Shown: positions 1 through 5,429 of the stretch, one piece after another
How the letters are laid out: the number at the start of each line of letters is the position of its first letter
Numbering within the stretch: position 1 is the first letter of the stretch
From: JAVBKA01 sp031546715
GTDB taxonomy: Bacteria; Bacillota; Clostridia; Oscillospirales; UBA929
Reading direction: 5' to 3'
Assembly: GCA_031546715.1 (NCBI GenBank)
Contig: JAVBKA010000232.1
Span: forward strand, 1 to 6,930
DNA: 6,930 bases
Translations under genes and position numbers: made by a program
Notes under the pieces: generated by a model
Told to the model about the DNA's origin: nothing
Databases searched by the model: none
The model's input: the letters and a program-made list of their open reading frames with translations, nothing else

Positions 1-1
1 G

Positions 2-709
2 ACCAACACAGGAAGCGACCGCAACTGGACAGGGCATACTTTAGCGCAGTGCAACCTGTACGCCTTCGGACGTATGGCGTGGTGTCCCAGTCTAACGGCC
101 AAGGAGGTCGTCAGAGAATGGGTATTTGCCACTTTTGAAGCAGACGAGACGGTCTTGGACTTAATTTCTGAAATGATACTGAAATCCAAGGATATATACG
201 ACAGCTACACCGCACCCTTGGGCATCGGCTTTATGGTAAATCCTCACGGACATTACGGTCCCGGCGTAGAGGGTTACGAATTTTCCAAGTGGGGTACATA
301 TCACCGCGCGTCCAACAAAGCCATCGGAATTGACAGAACCGCAAAGGGCACAGGCTATACAGCCCAGTACCCTGACGAGTTAAGAGAGAAATTTGAGAAC
401 CTCGAAACCTGCCCCGAGGAGCTGCTGCTGTTTTTCCACCGCATACCTTATGATTATAAACTTAAAAGCGGAAAAACCCTACTTCAGCATATATATAACA
501 GCCGTTTTAACGGCGCAGAGGGCGCAGAATGGCTACTCAAAACATGGGAATCACTATGCGAGGACATCCCCAACGAAACCTTTCAATCAGTGCACATACG
601 GCTGAAACGTCAGCTTGATAACGCCTGCGAGTGGCGTGACCAAGTGAACACGTATTTTTTAAGAAAAACCGGTATTCCCGATGAAAAGGGCAGGAAAATT
701 CACGAATAG
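2..709 (+). CDS. aguA: Alpha-glucuronidase, GH67 family, C-terminal part (5' end outside window)
   Basis: The reading frame is open from the left edge and the visible 235 residues are the C-terminal third of a GH67 alpha-glucuronidase, a family of roughly 680 residues. Recognisable family segments are NTGSDRNWTGHTLAQ just after the edge, then YAFGRMAW, NPHGHYGPGVEGYEFSKWG, GTGYTAQYP, and LETCPEELLLFFH followed by YDYKLKSGKTLLQHIY. These enzymes are intracellular and release 4-O-methyl-glucuronic acid from the non-reducing terminal xylose of aldouronic acids made from glucuronoxylan. The catalytic Glu/Asp residues lie in the central barrel upstream of this piece, so they cannot be checked here. 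The ATG at 74 is internal, not the start, because family sequence continues through it. The gene ends in TAG 47 nt before the first permease with no terminator between, implying one transcript with the importer. Family assignment is by recognised sequence pattern and is very secure. Confidence 0.95.
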   Translation, partial: TNTGSDRNWTGHTLAQCNLYAFGRMAWCPSLTAKEVVREWVFATFEADETVLDLISEMILKSKDIYDSYTAPLGIGFMVNPHGHYGPGVEGYEFSKWGTYHRASNKAIGIDRTAKGTGYTAQYPDELREKFENLETCPEELLLFFHRIPYDYKLKSGKTLLQHIYNSRFNGAEGAEWLLKTWESLCEDIPNETFQSVHIRLKRQLDNACEWRDQVNTYFLRKTGIPDEKGRKIHE

Positions 710-756
710 TCGCTAAAAAATTAAGCTGAAAAAATTGAAAAGAAAGGGGTGTTGCA

Positions 757-1701
757 ATGGACACTGCAAAACATACCGCCATAAGGCGCAAAAGCCAAGG
801 CAGTTACTTCAAACGCTATTGGTCGCTATACCTTTTATTGCTCCTGCCGCTTGCCTACTTTATCTTGTTTAAGTACGTTCCCATGGCGTACATACAAATC
901 GCCTTTAAAAAGTACAACATCACCCAAAATGTCTGGCAAATGGAATGGGCGGGAAACCACGGCTTTGAGTACTTTATCAAGGCATTTGCAAACCGAGATT
1001 TTTTCAACGCACTCAGAAACACCATTACCCTTAACCTCCTAGACCTTGTTGTGGGATTCCCTGCACCCATAATTCTGGCAATCATCCTAAACGAGCTTCG
1101 TTTCAGACGTTTCAAGCGTGTAACCCAAACTATCGCCTATCTCCCCCACTTTTTGTCATGGGTTATAGTCTACGGCTTGGCGGTTCAGCTTTTAGCCCCC
1201 ACAAATGGACTTGTAAACATTTTTCTCTCAAGCCTCGGTCTTGAGACAGTTCCCTTCTTAAACGAACCTGCCAACTGGATAATTACCTATGTTTTAGTGG
1301 GAGTTTGGCAGAGCGTGGGCTGGAATACGATTATCTACCTTGCGGCATTAACAGGCATCAGCCCTGAGTTATACGAAGCCGCTTCTGTGGACGGCGCAGG
1401 ACGGTTCAGAAAAATCTGGCACATCACCCTTCCCGGGCTTCGCCCCACAATTGTCACGCTGCTTATTATGAATCTCGGGCGTATTCTCGGTAGCGACTTT
1501 GACAGACCGTATGCCTTTGCAAACAAACTTGTCACCGAAGTGTCCAGCGTTTTGTCAATTTTTGTATACAACTACGGTATTAGAGGACTTCAATTCTCCC
1601 TCACCACCGCCGTGGGATTGTTCCAATCATTAATATGTGTTGTTTTCCTGCTTGCGGCAAACTCAATTGCCAAAAAGTTTGGAGAACGGGGAATATGGTA
1701 A
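757..1701 (+). CDS. lplB: Sugar ABC transporter permease, LplB-like (first membrane subunit)
   Basis: A 314-residue inner-membrane subunit of a carbohydrate-uptake (CUT1) ABC importer. A short basic N-terminus is followed by hydrophobic segments near residues 22-45, 84-111, 122-146, 172-196, 229-245 and 283-304, the usual six-helix plan. The cytoplasmic EAA loop that docks onto the ATPase is at about 207-230 (EAASVDGAG, then LPGLRP). The N-terminal YLLLLLPLAYFILFKYVPM and the VYNYGIRGLQF region near 270-280 are typical of the LplB branch (COG4209). The start is set by AAGGGG at 744-749, 7 nt before the ATG. It lies between aguA and a second permease 12 nt downstream, as in the aldouronate-utilization clusters of Paenibacillus, so the likely substrate is an aldouronic acid or another xylo-oligosaccharide. 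Substrate is inferred from context; the family is secure. No truncation or frameshift is visible. Confidence 0.92.
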   Translation: MDTAKHTAIRRKSQGSYFKRYWSLYLLLLLPLAYFILFKYVPMAYIQIAFKKYNITQNVWQMEWAGNHGFEYFIKAFANRDFFNALRNTITLNLLDLVVGFPAPIILAIILNELRFRRFKRVTQTIAYLPHFLSWVIVYGLAVQLLAPTNGLVNIFLSSLGLETVPFLNEPANWIITYVLVGVWQSVGWNTIIYLAALTGISPELYEAASVDGAGRFRKIWHITLPGLRPTIVTLLIMNLGRILGSDFDRPYAFANKLVTEVSSVLSIFVYNYGIRGLQFSLTTAVGLFQSLICVVFLLAANSIAKKFGERGIW

Positions 1702-1713
1702 AGGTGGGCTATT

Positions 1714-2583
1714 ATGATTACATCTAAACGTTCAAAATTCGGCGATTATGTCATTGTTTTTATATGCCTTCTGCTTATTGCTGTATGCCTTCTCCCGCTT
1801 TTGAACATCTTATCTCGTTCCCTAAGCTCCGCAGATGCGTTGATTCGCAGTGAGGTAGGTCTTATCCCTGTTGGGTTTAACCTTGAAGCGTATGCAACGG
1901 TGCTTTCGGACTCTAAGTACACATGGTCGCTGATTTGGACGGCGATTTTGACCATTATTTGCAGCGTTGTGTCAATGTTTATGACAACTATTTGTGCCTA
2001 TCCGCTGATGTATGACAACCTAAAAGGGCGCAAATTCTTTAATACATTGATAATTCTTACAATGTACTTTAGCGCGGGCACAATTCCCCATTATCTGCTT
2101 ATGAAGGACATCGGCTTGCTGGATAATCCTCTGGTTTTGATTCTTCCGGGCAGCCTCAGCGTGTTTAACATGATTATTATGCGCAGCTTTTTCTACGCAG
2201 TGCCCGATAGCCTCCGTGAATCCGCCGAACTAGACGGCGCAGGCCCTGTACGCATACTTTTCAAAATATACCTTCCCCTGTCAACTTCCGTTCTTGCAAC
2301 CCTGACCCTGTTTTACGCCGTGGGACGCTGGAACGGCTACTCAGACGCTCTACTGTTTATGACCAACAAAACCTACCACCCCATCCAGCTTTTGCTGTTT
2401 AACATTCTAAATAATGTAACAAGCATCGAAGTCTCAACCCAAGAAGGCTTCTCCAACCCCGGTCTAGCCGACACCCTAAAAGCCGCCACCGTAATGTTCG
2501 CCACAATCCCAATCTTGCTAGTCTACCCCTGGCTACAAAAATATTTTATCACCGGCGTCACCATCGGCGCAGTAAAAGGTTAA
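1714..2583 (+). CDS. ytcP: Sugar ABC transporter permease, YtcP-like (second membrane subunit)
   Basis: A 289-residue partner permease of the CUT1 importer (COG0395, YtcP/LplC branch). Hydrophobic segments lie near residues 10-32, 72-98, 108-128, 138-160, 191-205 and 258-274. The EAA loop is at about 169-190 (ESAELDGAGP, then KIYLPLS). The C-terminus YPWLQKYFITGVTIGAVKG is the characteristic ending of this branch, showing the gene is complete. A Shine-Dalgarno-like AAGGTGG at 1701-1707 overlaps the last base of the upstream gene's stop codon and lies 6 nt before the ATG, so the two permeases are probably translationally linked and made in equal amounts for the heterodimeric channel. No T-rich terminator hairpin follows the TAA; repeat-rich DNA begins immediately. 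The binding protein expected beside it comes only after an 800-nt repeat block. Confidence 0.92.
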   Translation: MITSKRSKFGDYVIVFICLLLIAVCLLPLLNILSRSLSSADALIRSEVGLIPVGFNLEAYATVLSDSKYTWSLIWTAILTIICSVVSMFMTTICAYPLMYDNLKGRKFFNTLIILTMYFSAGTIPHYLLMKDIGLLDNPLVLILPGSLSVFNMIIMRSFFYAVPDSLRESAELDGAGPVRILFKIYLPLSTSVLATLTLFYAVGRWNGYSDALLFMTNKTYHPIQLLLFNILNNVTSIEVSTQEGFSNPGLADTLKAATVMFATIPILLVYPWLQKYFITGVTIGAVKG

Positions 2584-2630
2584 GCGCAAGCGCAAGCCCC
2601 CGTGACAACAACGCAACAACAGCAACACAC

Positions 2631-2651
2631 GGCAAGAGCAAAGCCCTTGCC
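2631..2651. repeat. GGCAAG-type hairpin repeat, copy 1
   Basis: Arms GGCAAGAGC and GCCCTTGCC pair over 9 positions with one mismatch around a 3-nt loop (AAA). The same unit recurs at 2957-2977, and both copies are followed by CTAC. It begins 48 nt after the permease stop codon but lacks a T-tract, so a terminator role is not supported. Best read as a short dispersed palindromic repeat. Confidence 0.65.
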
Positions 2652-2718
2652 CTACATACGAAATGCAAAAGTACACCACAACCTACCCAAAAATATTTAA
2701 TGTCGCCCACAAAATATA

Positions 2719-2738
2719 CCGATTCTAGGTTGAATCGG
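2719..2738. repeat. CCGATTC/GAATCGG hairpin in copy A
   Basis: A perfect 7-bp stem with a 6-nt loop (TAGGTT). The same stem is at 5470-5489 in the third element copy, with a different loop (TATGGT). Stem conservation with loop divergence suggests the fold has been kept. Confidence 0.65.
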
Positions 2739-2805
2739 ACGCAAGCAACCTCCCACGCACAGCAAACGGTCCATGGGCATGTGGGCAACGAAAAAGGGTG
2801 CTTTG

Positions 2806-2833
2806 CTTCCTTTACCACCCCTCGTAAAGGAAG
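2806..2833. repeat. Perfect 10-bp hairpin in copy A at the site of the palindrome indel
   Basis: CTTCCTTTAC at 2806-2815 pairs perfectly with GTAAAGGAAG at 2824-2833 around an 8-nt loop. In the inverted copy only the inner 6 bp (CTTTAC/GTAAAG) remain, because a 31-nt palindrome-bearing segment replaces the TTCC that completes the arm here. Confidence 0.65.
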
Positions 2834-2897
2834 TGCCCCCGCGGCATGAGCGGAACGAAAGAAAATATGCGAGTATAGAAAAAGTGCAGCAAGCCTC

Positions 2898-2916
2898 GGG
2901 CGAAAAAAGTTCGCCC
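2898..2916. repeat. GGGCGAA hairpin module, copy A
   Basis: GGGCGAA and TTCGCCC form a 7-bp stem around AAAAG, preceded by GTGCAGCAAGCCTC and followed by CCTAC. It is the right-hand module of element copy A and recurs at 3011-3029, 5151-5169 (inverted) and, degraded, near 5706-5724. Confidence 0.65.
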
Positions 2917-2956
2917 CTACGGCGACCAACCCAAAATGTAGCAACCCCAAGAGGAC

Positions 2957-2977
2957 GGCAAGAGCAGAGCCCTTGCC
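2957..2977. repeat. GGCAAG-type hairpin repeat, copy 2
   Basis: Nearly identical to 2631-2651: arms GGCAAGAGC and GCCCTTGCC, loop AGA instead of AAA, again followed by CTAC. The only change between the copies within the hairpin is in the loop. Confidence 0.65.
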
Positions 2978-3010
2978 CTACAAGAAACCGCCGAACGTAT
3001 TACAAACCTC

Positions 3011-3029
3011 GGGCGAACGATGTTCGCCC
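3011..3029. repeat. GGGCGAAC hairpin module, free-standing copy
   Basis: A perfect 8-bp stem, GGGCGAAC and GTTCGCCC, with loop GAT. It is preceded by TACAAACCTC and followed by CCTAC, as in the other modules, but is not attached to the rest of the composite element. This suggests the hairpin module can occur alone. Confidence 0.65.
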
Positions 3030-3071
3030 CTACACCGATTCACCGAAGATGCAACAACCCACCGTTTGTAG

Positions 3072-3093
3072 GGTGCGACGTCCTCGGCGCACC
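3072..3093. repeat. GGTGCG hairpin
   Basis: GGTGCGACG and CGGCGCACC pair at 8 of 9 positions around TCCT. It sits directly against the first unit of the tandem duplication that starts at 3094. Confidence 0.5.
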
Positions 3094-3186
3094 GCCGTTC
3101 TTGCCCACGCACCGTATTACCCAAGAGGGACGTGCGCAACGCCGTTCTTGTCCACGGCACTGTATTACCCAAGGGACGTGCGCAAC
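3094..3186. repeat. Two-unit tandem duplication (47 + 46 nt)
   Basis: Unit 1 (3094-3140) and unit 2 (3141-3186) both run from GCCGTTCTTG through GTATTACCCAAG to GGGACGTGCGCAAC or its near copy. They differ by a few substitutions and a net 1-nt length change. A third start, GCCG, follows at 3187 but does not continue. This looks like a local duplication within non-coding DNA. Confidence 0.75.
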
Positions 3187-3253
3187 GCCGCTGCGCTGTG
3201 TTGCGTTTCTTCTTACGATTATTTGGTTCGCGCGGCTCAGAGCAAGAGTTTCA

Positions 3254-3356
3254 AGCTGTGCGCAGCTCGATAAAAGGCGTTGCCTTTTAAAACCATAAGC
3301 TTTTGAAAAAGCTCAAGCAAAACTTTCGTGTTGTTCCCTAAGCACTTGTGTGCTTA
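3254..3356 (+). promoter_or_regulatory. Run of four small perfect hairpins upstream of the binding-protein gene
   Basis: In about 100 nt there are four stems: AGCTG/CAGCT (3254-3267, loop TGCG); TAAAAGGC/GCCTTTTA (3271-3289, loop GTT); AGCTTT/AAAGCT (3298-3313, loop TGAA); and TAAGCAC/GTGCTTA (3339-3356, loop TTGT), which ends 11 nt before AGGAGG. As a leader they could protect the 5' end of, or attenuate, the lipoprotein message. The second stem, with A-run and T-run flanks, could act as a weak bidirectional terminator. They may equally be one more dispersed repeat. The stems are seen directly; the function is a guess. Confidence 0.35.
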
Positions 3357-3380
3357 ATATATATTTTAGGAGGATTTACA

Positions 3381-5063
3381 ATGAAAAAAACGATTGCGTT
3401 AGTGCTTGCATCTGTTATGATTCTAGCCTTATTCGCAGGCTGCGCAAGCACAAGTCCATCACCATCAGCTTCACCATCAGAATCTCAAGCCAGCTCACAA
3501 AGCCCCTCAGCCTCCCTTGAACCAACCCCAACCCCCGACATTGTAGACGGCAAATTCACCACCACAAGGTCCATCACCGTTGAGGTATTTGACCGTGCAA
3601 ACGACGGTGGCTCTAAGCCAGACGACAACTTCTATACCAACTTCATCAAAGAAGGTATGCTCCGTGACCACAACGTCGATGTAACCTTTGTCTCCGTTCC
3701 ACGTTGGACAGAAGTTGAAGCAATGAACAATCTTCTCGCCGCAAACACAGCACCTGACGTCTGCGTCACATACAGTTACCCAACCATCCAAACCTATGCA
3801 AACATGGGCGGTATTGTTGATATAGCTCCACACCTTGAGCAAAACAAGGATGCCCTGCCTAATCTTTTCAGCTTCCTCGGCGACACAAACATTTATTACG
3901 ACCAAGACCCCGAAGTAGGAACACTCTGGGCAATTGAAGCTAAGCTGTTCCACATCACACGTATCAACACCTTCGTCCGTGAGGATTGGCTGAAAAAGCT
4001 AAACCTTGCTGAGCCAACCTCTCTCCAAGAGTTTGAAGCAATGCTGGTTGCATTTAAAGACAACGCTGAAATGCTTCTCGGCAAAGAAGCAAAGCAAATG
4101 ATTCCTTTCGCCCTCGGCTCAGACGTGGGCTGGAGAGCCGACCATTTGACAGCAGCCTTTGTTCCTGACGCCTTCACCGATAAAGACGCATTTATTTACG
4201 GCTTTGACGACAGACATTTCCTAAAACCCGGCATTAAAAACGGTATCCAAGTCCTTAACGACTGGTACAACAAGGGTCTTATCTGGAAAGATTTCGCACT
4301 GTATCCAGCAGGCGACGCCACAGAAGATAACCTAATCAAGTCCGGGTTTGTCGGCTCATTTATTCACAACTGGGATTATCCATACCGCAACGGCGACGAC
4401 GGCATTCACAACACCCTTAAGAGACTTGTTGGCGAAGATGCAGCATTTATCGCAATTGAGCCTTTCAAGAATGATGCAGGCGTCAACAGAAAATTCCTCT
4501 CAGGTCCTGTTGACCGTAAAGTATTCTTCCCAGGCACAAATGACGAGCCTGTTGCATCACTTATGTACCTTGACTGGCTGTGCAAACTTGAAAACCGTTC
4601 CTTCCTCCAAATTGGCGAAGAAGGCGTAACCCATGAAACACAGGCAGACGGTTCAGTTAAAACCATCGCAGCTACAGGCGAAAAAATTATGAATTCCCCA
4701 TTGAACATCGACTACACAATTGTCATCAACGGCTTAGACCTTGGCGAAACAGAGAAAAACATCAAATCTCTTGCATACAGCTACGCAGGCGTTGACTCAA
4801 GATTTATTGACAAAGCATACCAAGCAACCCTCCACGATGGTCGTGTTTTCCAGAAGTACAACGTTGGCGAAATCAAAGCAGAAGACGGCATGGCCACTCC
4901 GCTTAAAGAAAAACGTGACGCTATTCTGACACAATCAGTTGTTTCAAAACCTGACAAATTTGATTCAGTATTTGACAGCGGTATGACAGATTACCTCTCC
5001 TCAGGCGGTCAGGCAATCATTGACGAAAGAGCCGCAGCTTTCGCAAAATATTACGAGAAATAA
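3381..5063 (+). CDS. lplA: Lipoprotein solute-binding protein of the sugar ABC importer, LplA-like
   Basis: A 560-residue extracellular binding protein that captures the oligosaccharide for the two permeases. Residues 1-20 are a lipoprotein signal peptide with lipobox LFAGC, so Cys21 is the expected lipid anchor. Residues 22-52 are a low-complexity Ser/Pro/Ala linker that spaces the domain from the membrane. The mature domain starts near 56; NNLLAANTAPDVCV at about 116-129 is the usual motif in which the ligand-binding fold packs, and the C-terminus AAFAKYYEK is typical of this family (COG1653, LplA/YtcQ branch, about 500-560 residues). The start at 3381 follows AGGAGG at 3368-3373 by 7 nt; an in-frame ATG at 3348 would add 11 residues before the signal peptide, has no ribosome site and is rejected. 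Pairing with the upstream permeases is inferred from proximity and matching families; the symbol is by family resemblance. Confidence 0.92.
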   Translation: MKKTIALVLASVMILALFAGCASTSPSPSASPSESQASSQSPSASLEPTPTPDIVDGKFTTTRSITVEVFDRANDGGSKPDDNFYTNFIKEGMLRDHNVDVTFVSVPRWTEVEAMNNLLAANTAPDVCVTYSYPTIQTYANMGGIVDIAPHLEQNKDALPNLFSFLGDTNIYYDQDPEVGTLWAIEAKLFHITRINTFVREDWLKKLNLAEPTSLQEFEAMLVAFKDNAEMLLGKEAKQMIPFALGSDVGWRADHLTAAFVPDAFTDKDAFIYGFDDRHFLKPGIKNGIQVLNDWYNKGLIWKDFALYPAGDATEDNLIKSGFVGSFIHNWDYPYRNGDDGIHNTLKRLVGEDAAFIAIEPFKNDAGVNRKFLSGPVDRKVFFPGTNDEPVASLMYLDWLCKLENRSFLQIGEEGVTHETQADGSVKTIAATGEKIMNSPLNIDYTIVINGLDLGETEKNIKSLAYSYAGVDSRFIDKAYQATLHDGRVFQKYNVGEIKAEDGMATPLKEKRDAILTQSVVSKPDKFDSVFDSGMTDYLSSGGQAIIDERAAAFAKYYEK

Positions 5064-5077
5064 AAAGCAAAATAGCA

Positions 5078-5105
5078 TTGGGGCAGACGAAAACGTCTGC
5101 CCCAA
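5078..5105. repeat. Strong 12-bp hairpin after the binding-protein stop codon
   Basis: TTGGGGCAGACG (5078-5089) and its exact complement (5094-5105) flank an AAAA loop, starting 14 nt past the TAA. The position suits a transcript end or 3' stabiliser, but only AAAATCG follows, so there is no T-tract for classical intrinsic termination on the plus strand. The core (GCAGACG/CGTCTGC) resembles the palindrome at 5263-5282 and 5561-5580, so it may be a member of the same dispersed repeat family. Confidence 0.55.
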
Positions 5106-5150
5106 AATCGTATATAGCGAATGTATAGCGAAAAACCCACGCAAAAGTAG

Positions 5151-5169
5151 GGGCGAACTTTGTTCGCCC
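5151..5169. repeat. GGGCGAAC hairpin module in copy B1
   Basis: A perfect 8-bp stem, GGGCGAAC and GTTCGCCC, with loop TTT (AAA on the minus strand). It is followed by GAGGTTTGCTACACC, the complement of the GGTGCAGCAAACCTC that precedes the module in the direct copies. Confidence 0.65.
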
Positions 5170-5262
5170 GAGGTTTGCTACACCTTATCTCTAATCGCAT
5201 GTTTTTCTCAGTCCCGCTCATGTCGCGGGGGCACTTCCTTTACGAAGGGTGGTAAAGCGATT

Positions 5263-5282
5263 GGCGGCAGACGTCTGCCGCC
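5263..5282. repeat. 20-nt perfect palindrome nested in copy B1
   Basis: GGCGGCAGACGTCTGCCGCC is its own complement and is identical at 5561-5580. It is the centre of a 31-nt segment (with ATCGC-like flanks) that is absent from copy A, so it probably inserted into, or was lost from, the element. Confidence 0.75.
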
Positions 5283-5429
5283 ATCGTGCAAAGCACCCTT
5301 TTTGGATGCGCCTGATGGGCTGTCGTACGGGCTGACTGGGCGCGCCGCGCTCGTCCTTTGTATATGGGTTCGGCTAGTTTTTAGGGTGGGGGTGTAGTGG
5401 TGTTTTGTAGCGTGTTGCAACTCCACAGT

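Larger units (their letters stand above)
2678..2924 (+). repeat. Composite dispersed element, copy A (direct)
   Basis: About 245 nt that align in the same order with 5430-5733 and, reversed, with 5147-5303. Conserved blocks in order are ACAACCTAC at the left, TTTAATGTCG, the CCGATTC/GAATCGG hairpin (2719-2738), ATGGGCATGTGGGC, a block ending GTGCCCCCGCGGCATGAGCG, and finally a GCAGCAA-CCTCGGGCGAA hairpin module. The 31 nt at 2826-2856 are identical to 5602-5632 in the third copy. This copy lacks the 20-nt palindrome present in the other two. It codes for no transposase and has no obvious terminal inverted repeats or target duplication, so it resembles a non-autonomous palindromic repeat rather than an insertion sequence. 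Confidence 0.8.
2584..3380. other. Gene-free repeat-rich spacer between permeases and binding protein
   Basis: No credible gene is present on either strand in this roughly 800-nt gap. The open frames that cross it translate palindromic repeats, have no ribosome site and resemble no family I know. It holds, in order: a GGCAAG-type hairpin, a composite dispersed element (2678-2924), two GGGCGAA hairpins, a second GGCAAG hairpin, a GGTGCG hairpin, a 47/46-nt tandem duplication, and a run of four small perfect hairpins just before the ribosome site of the lipoprotein gene. I could not identify a convincing sigma-A promoter, so it is unclear whether the binding protein is transcribed with the permeases or separately. 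Confidence 0.75.
5147..5303 (-). repeat. Composite dispersed element, copy B1 (inverted)
   Basis: Read on the minus strand this gives, in order, AAAAAGGGTGCTTTGC, the 20-nt palindrome, a CTTTAC/GTAAAG hairpin, the AAAGGAAGTGCCCCCGCG block, ATGCGATTA, and the TAGCAAACCTCGGGCGAAC hairpin module ending CCCCTAC. Its 31-nt core (5211-5241) matches copy A at 29 of 31 positions. The left half of the element (CCGATTC hairpin and ATGGGCATGTGGGC) is missing or diverged beyond recognition here. Confidence 0.78.

Noticed and set aside
2773..3273. Open frame of 166 codons on the plus strand
   Set aside because: No ribosome site, composition follows the palindromic repeats and tandem duplication, and its recognisable peptide recurs in a different frame context at another repeat copy.
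3271..3289. Intrinsic terminator TAAAAGGC-GTT-GCCTTTTA
   Set aside because: The stem is perfect, but the T-run is only four bases, forms part of the stem and is followed by A's; kept only as a leader hairpin.
3348..3380. Upstream ATG adding 11 residues to the binding protein
   Set aside because: It lies inside a hairpin without a ribosome site and would bury the signal peptide; AGGAGG 7 nt before 3381 decides the start.
3507..3953. Antisense frame of 148 codons within the binding-protein gene
   Set aside because: Shadow of a well-supported gene with signal peptide and family ending; the antisense peptide has no recognisable features.
5020..5397. Open frame of 125 codons overlapping the lipoprotein 3' end
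   Set aside because: Starts inside the real gene in another frame and continues through hairpins and repeats.
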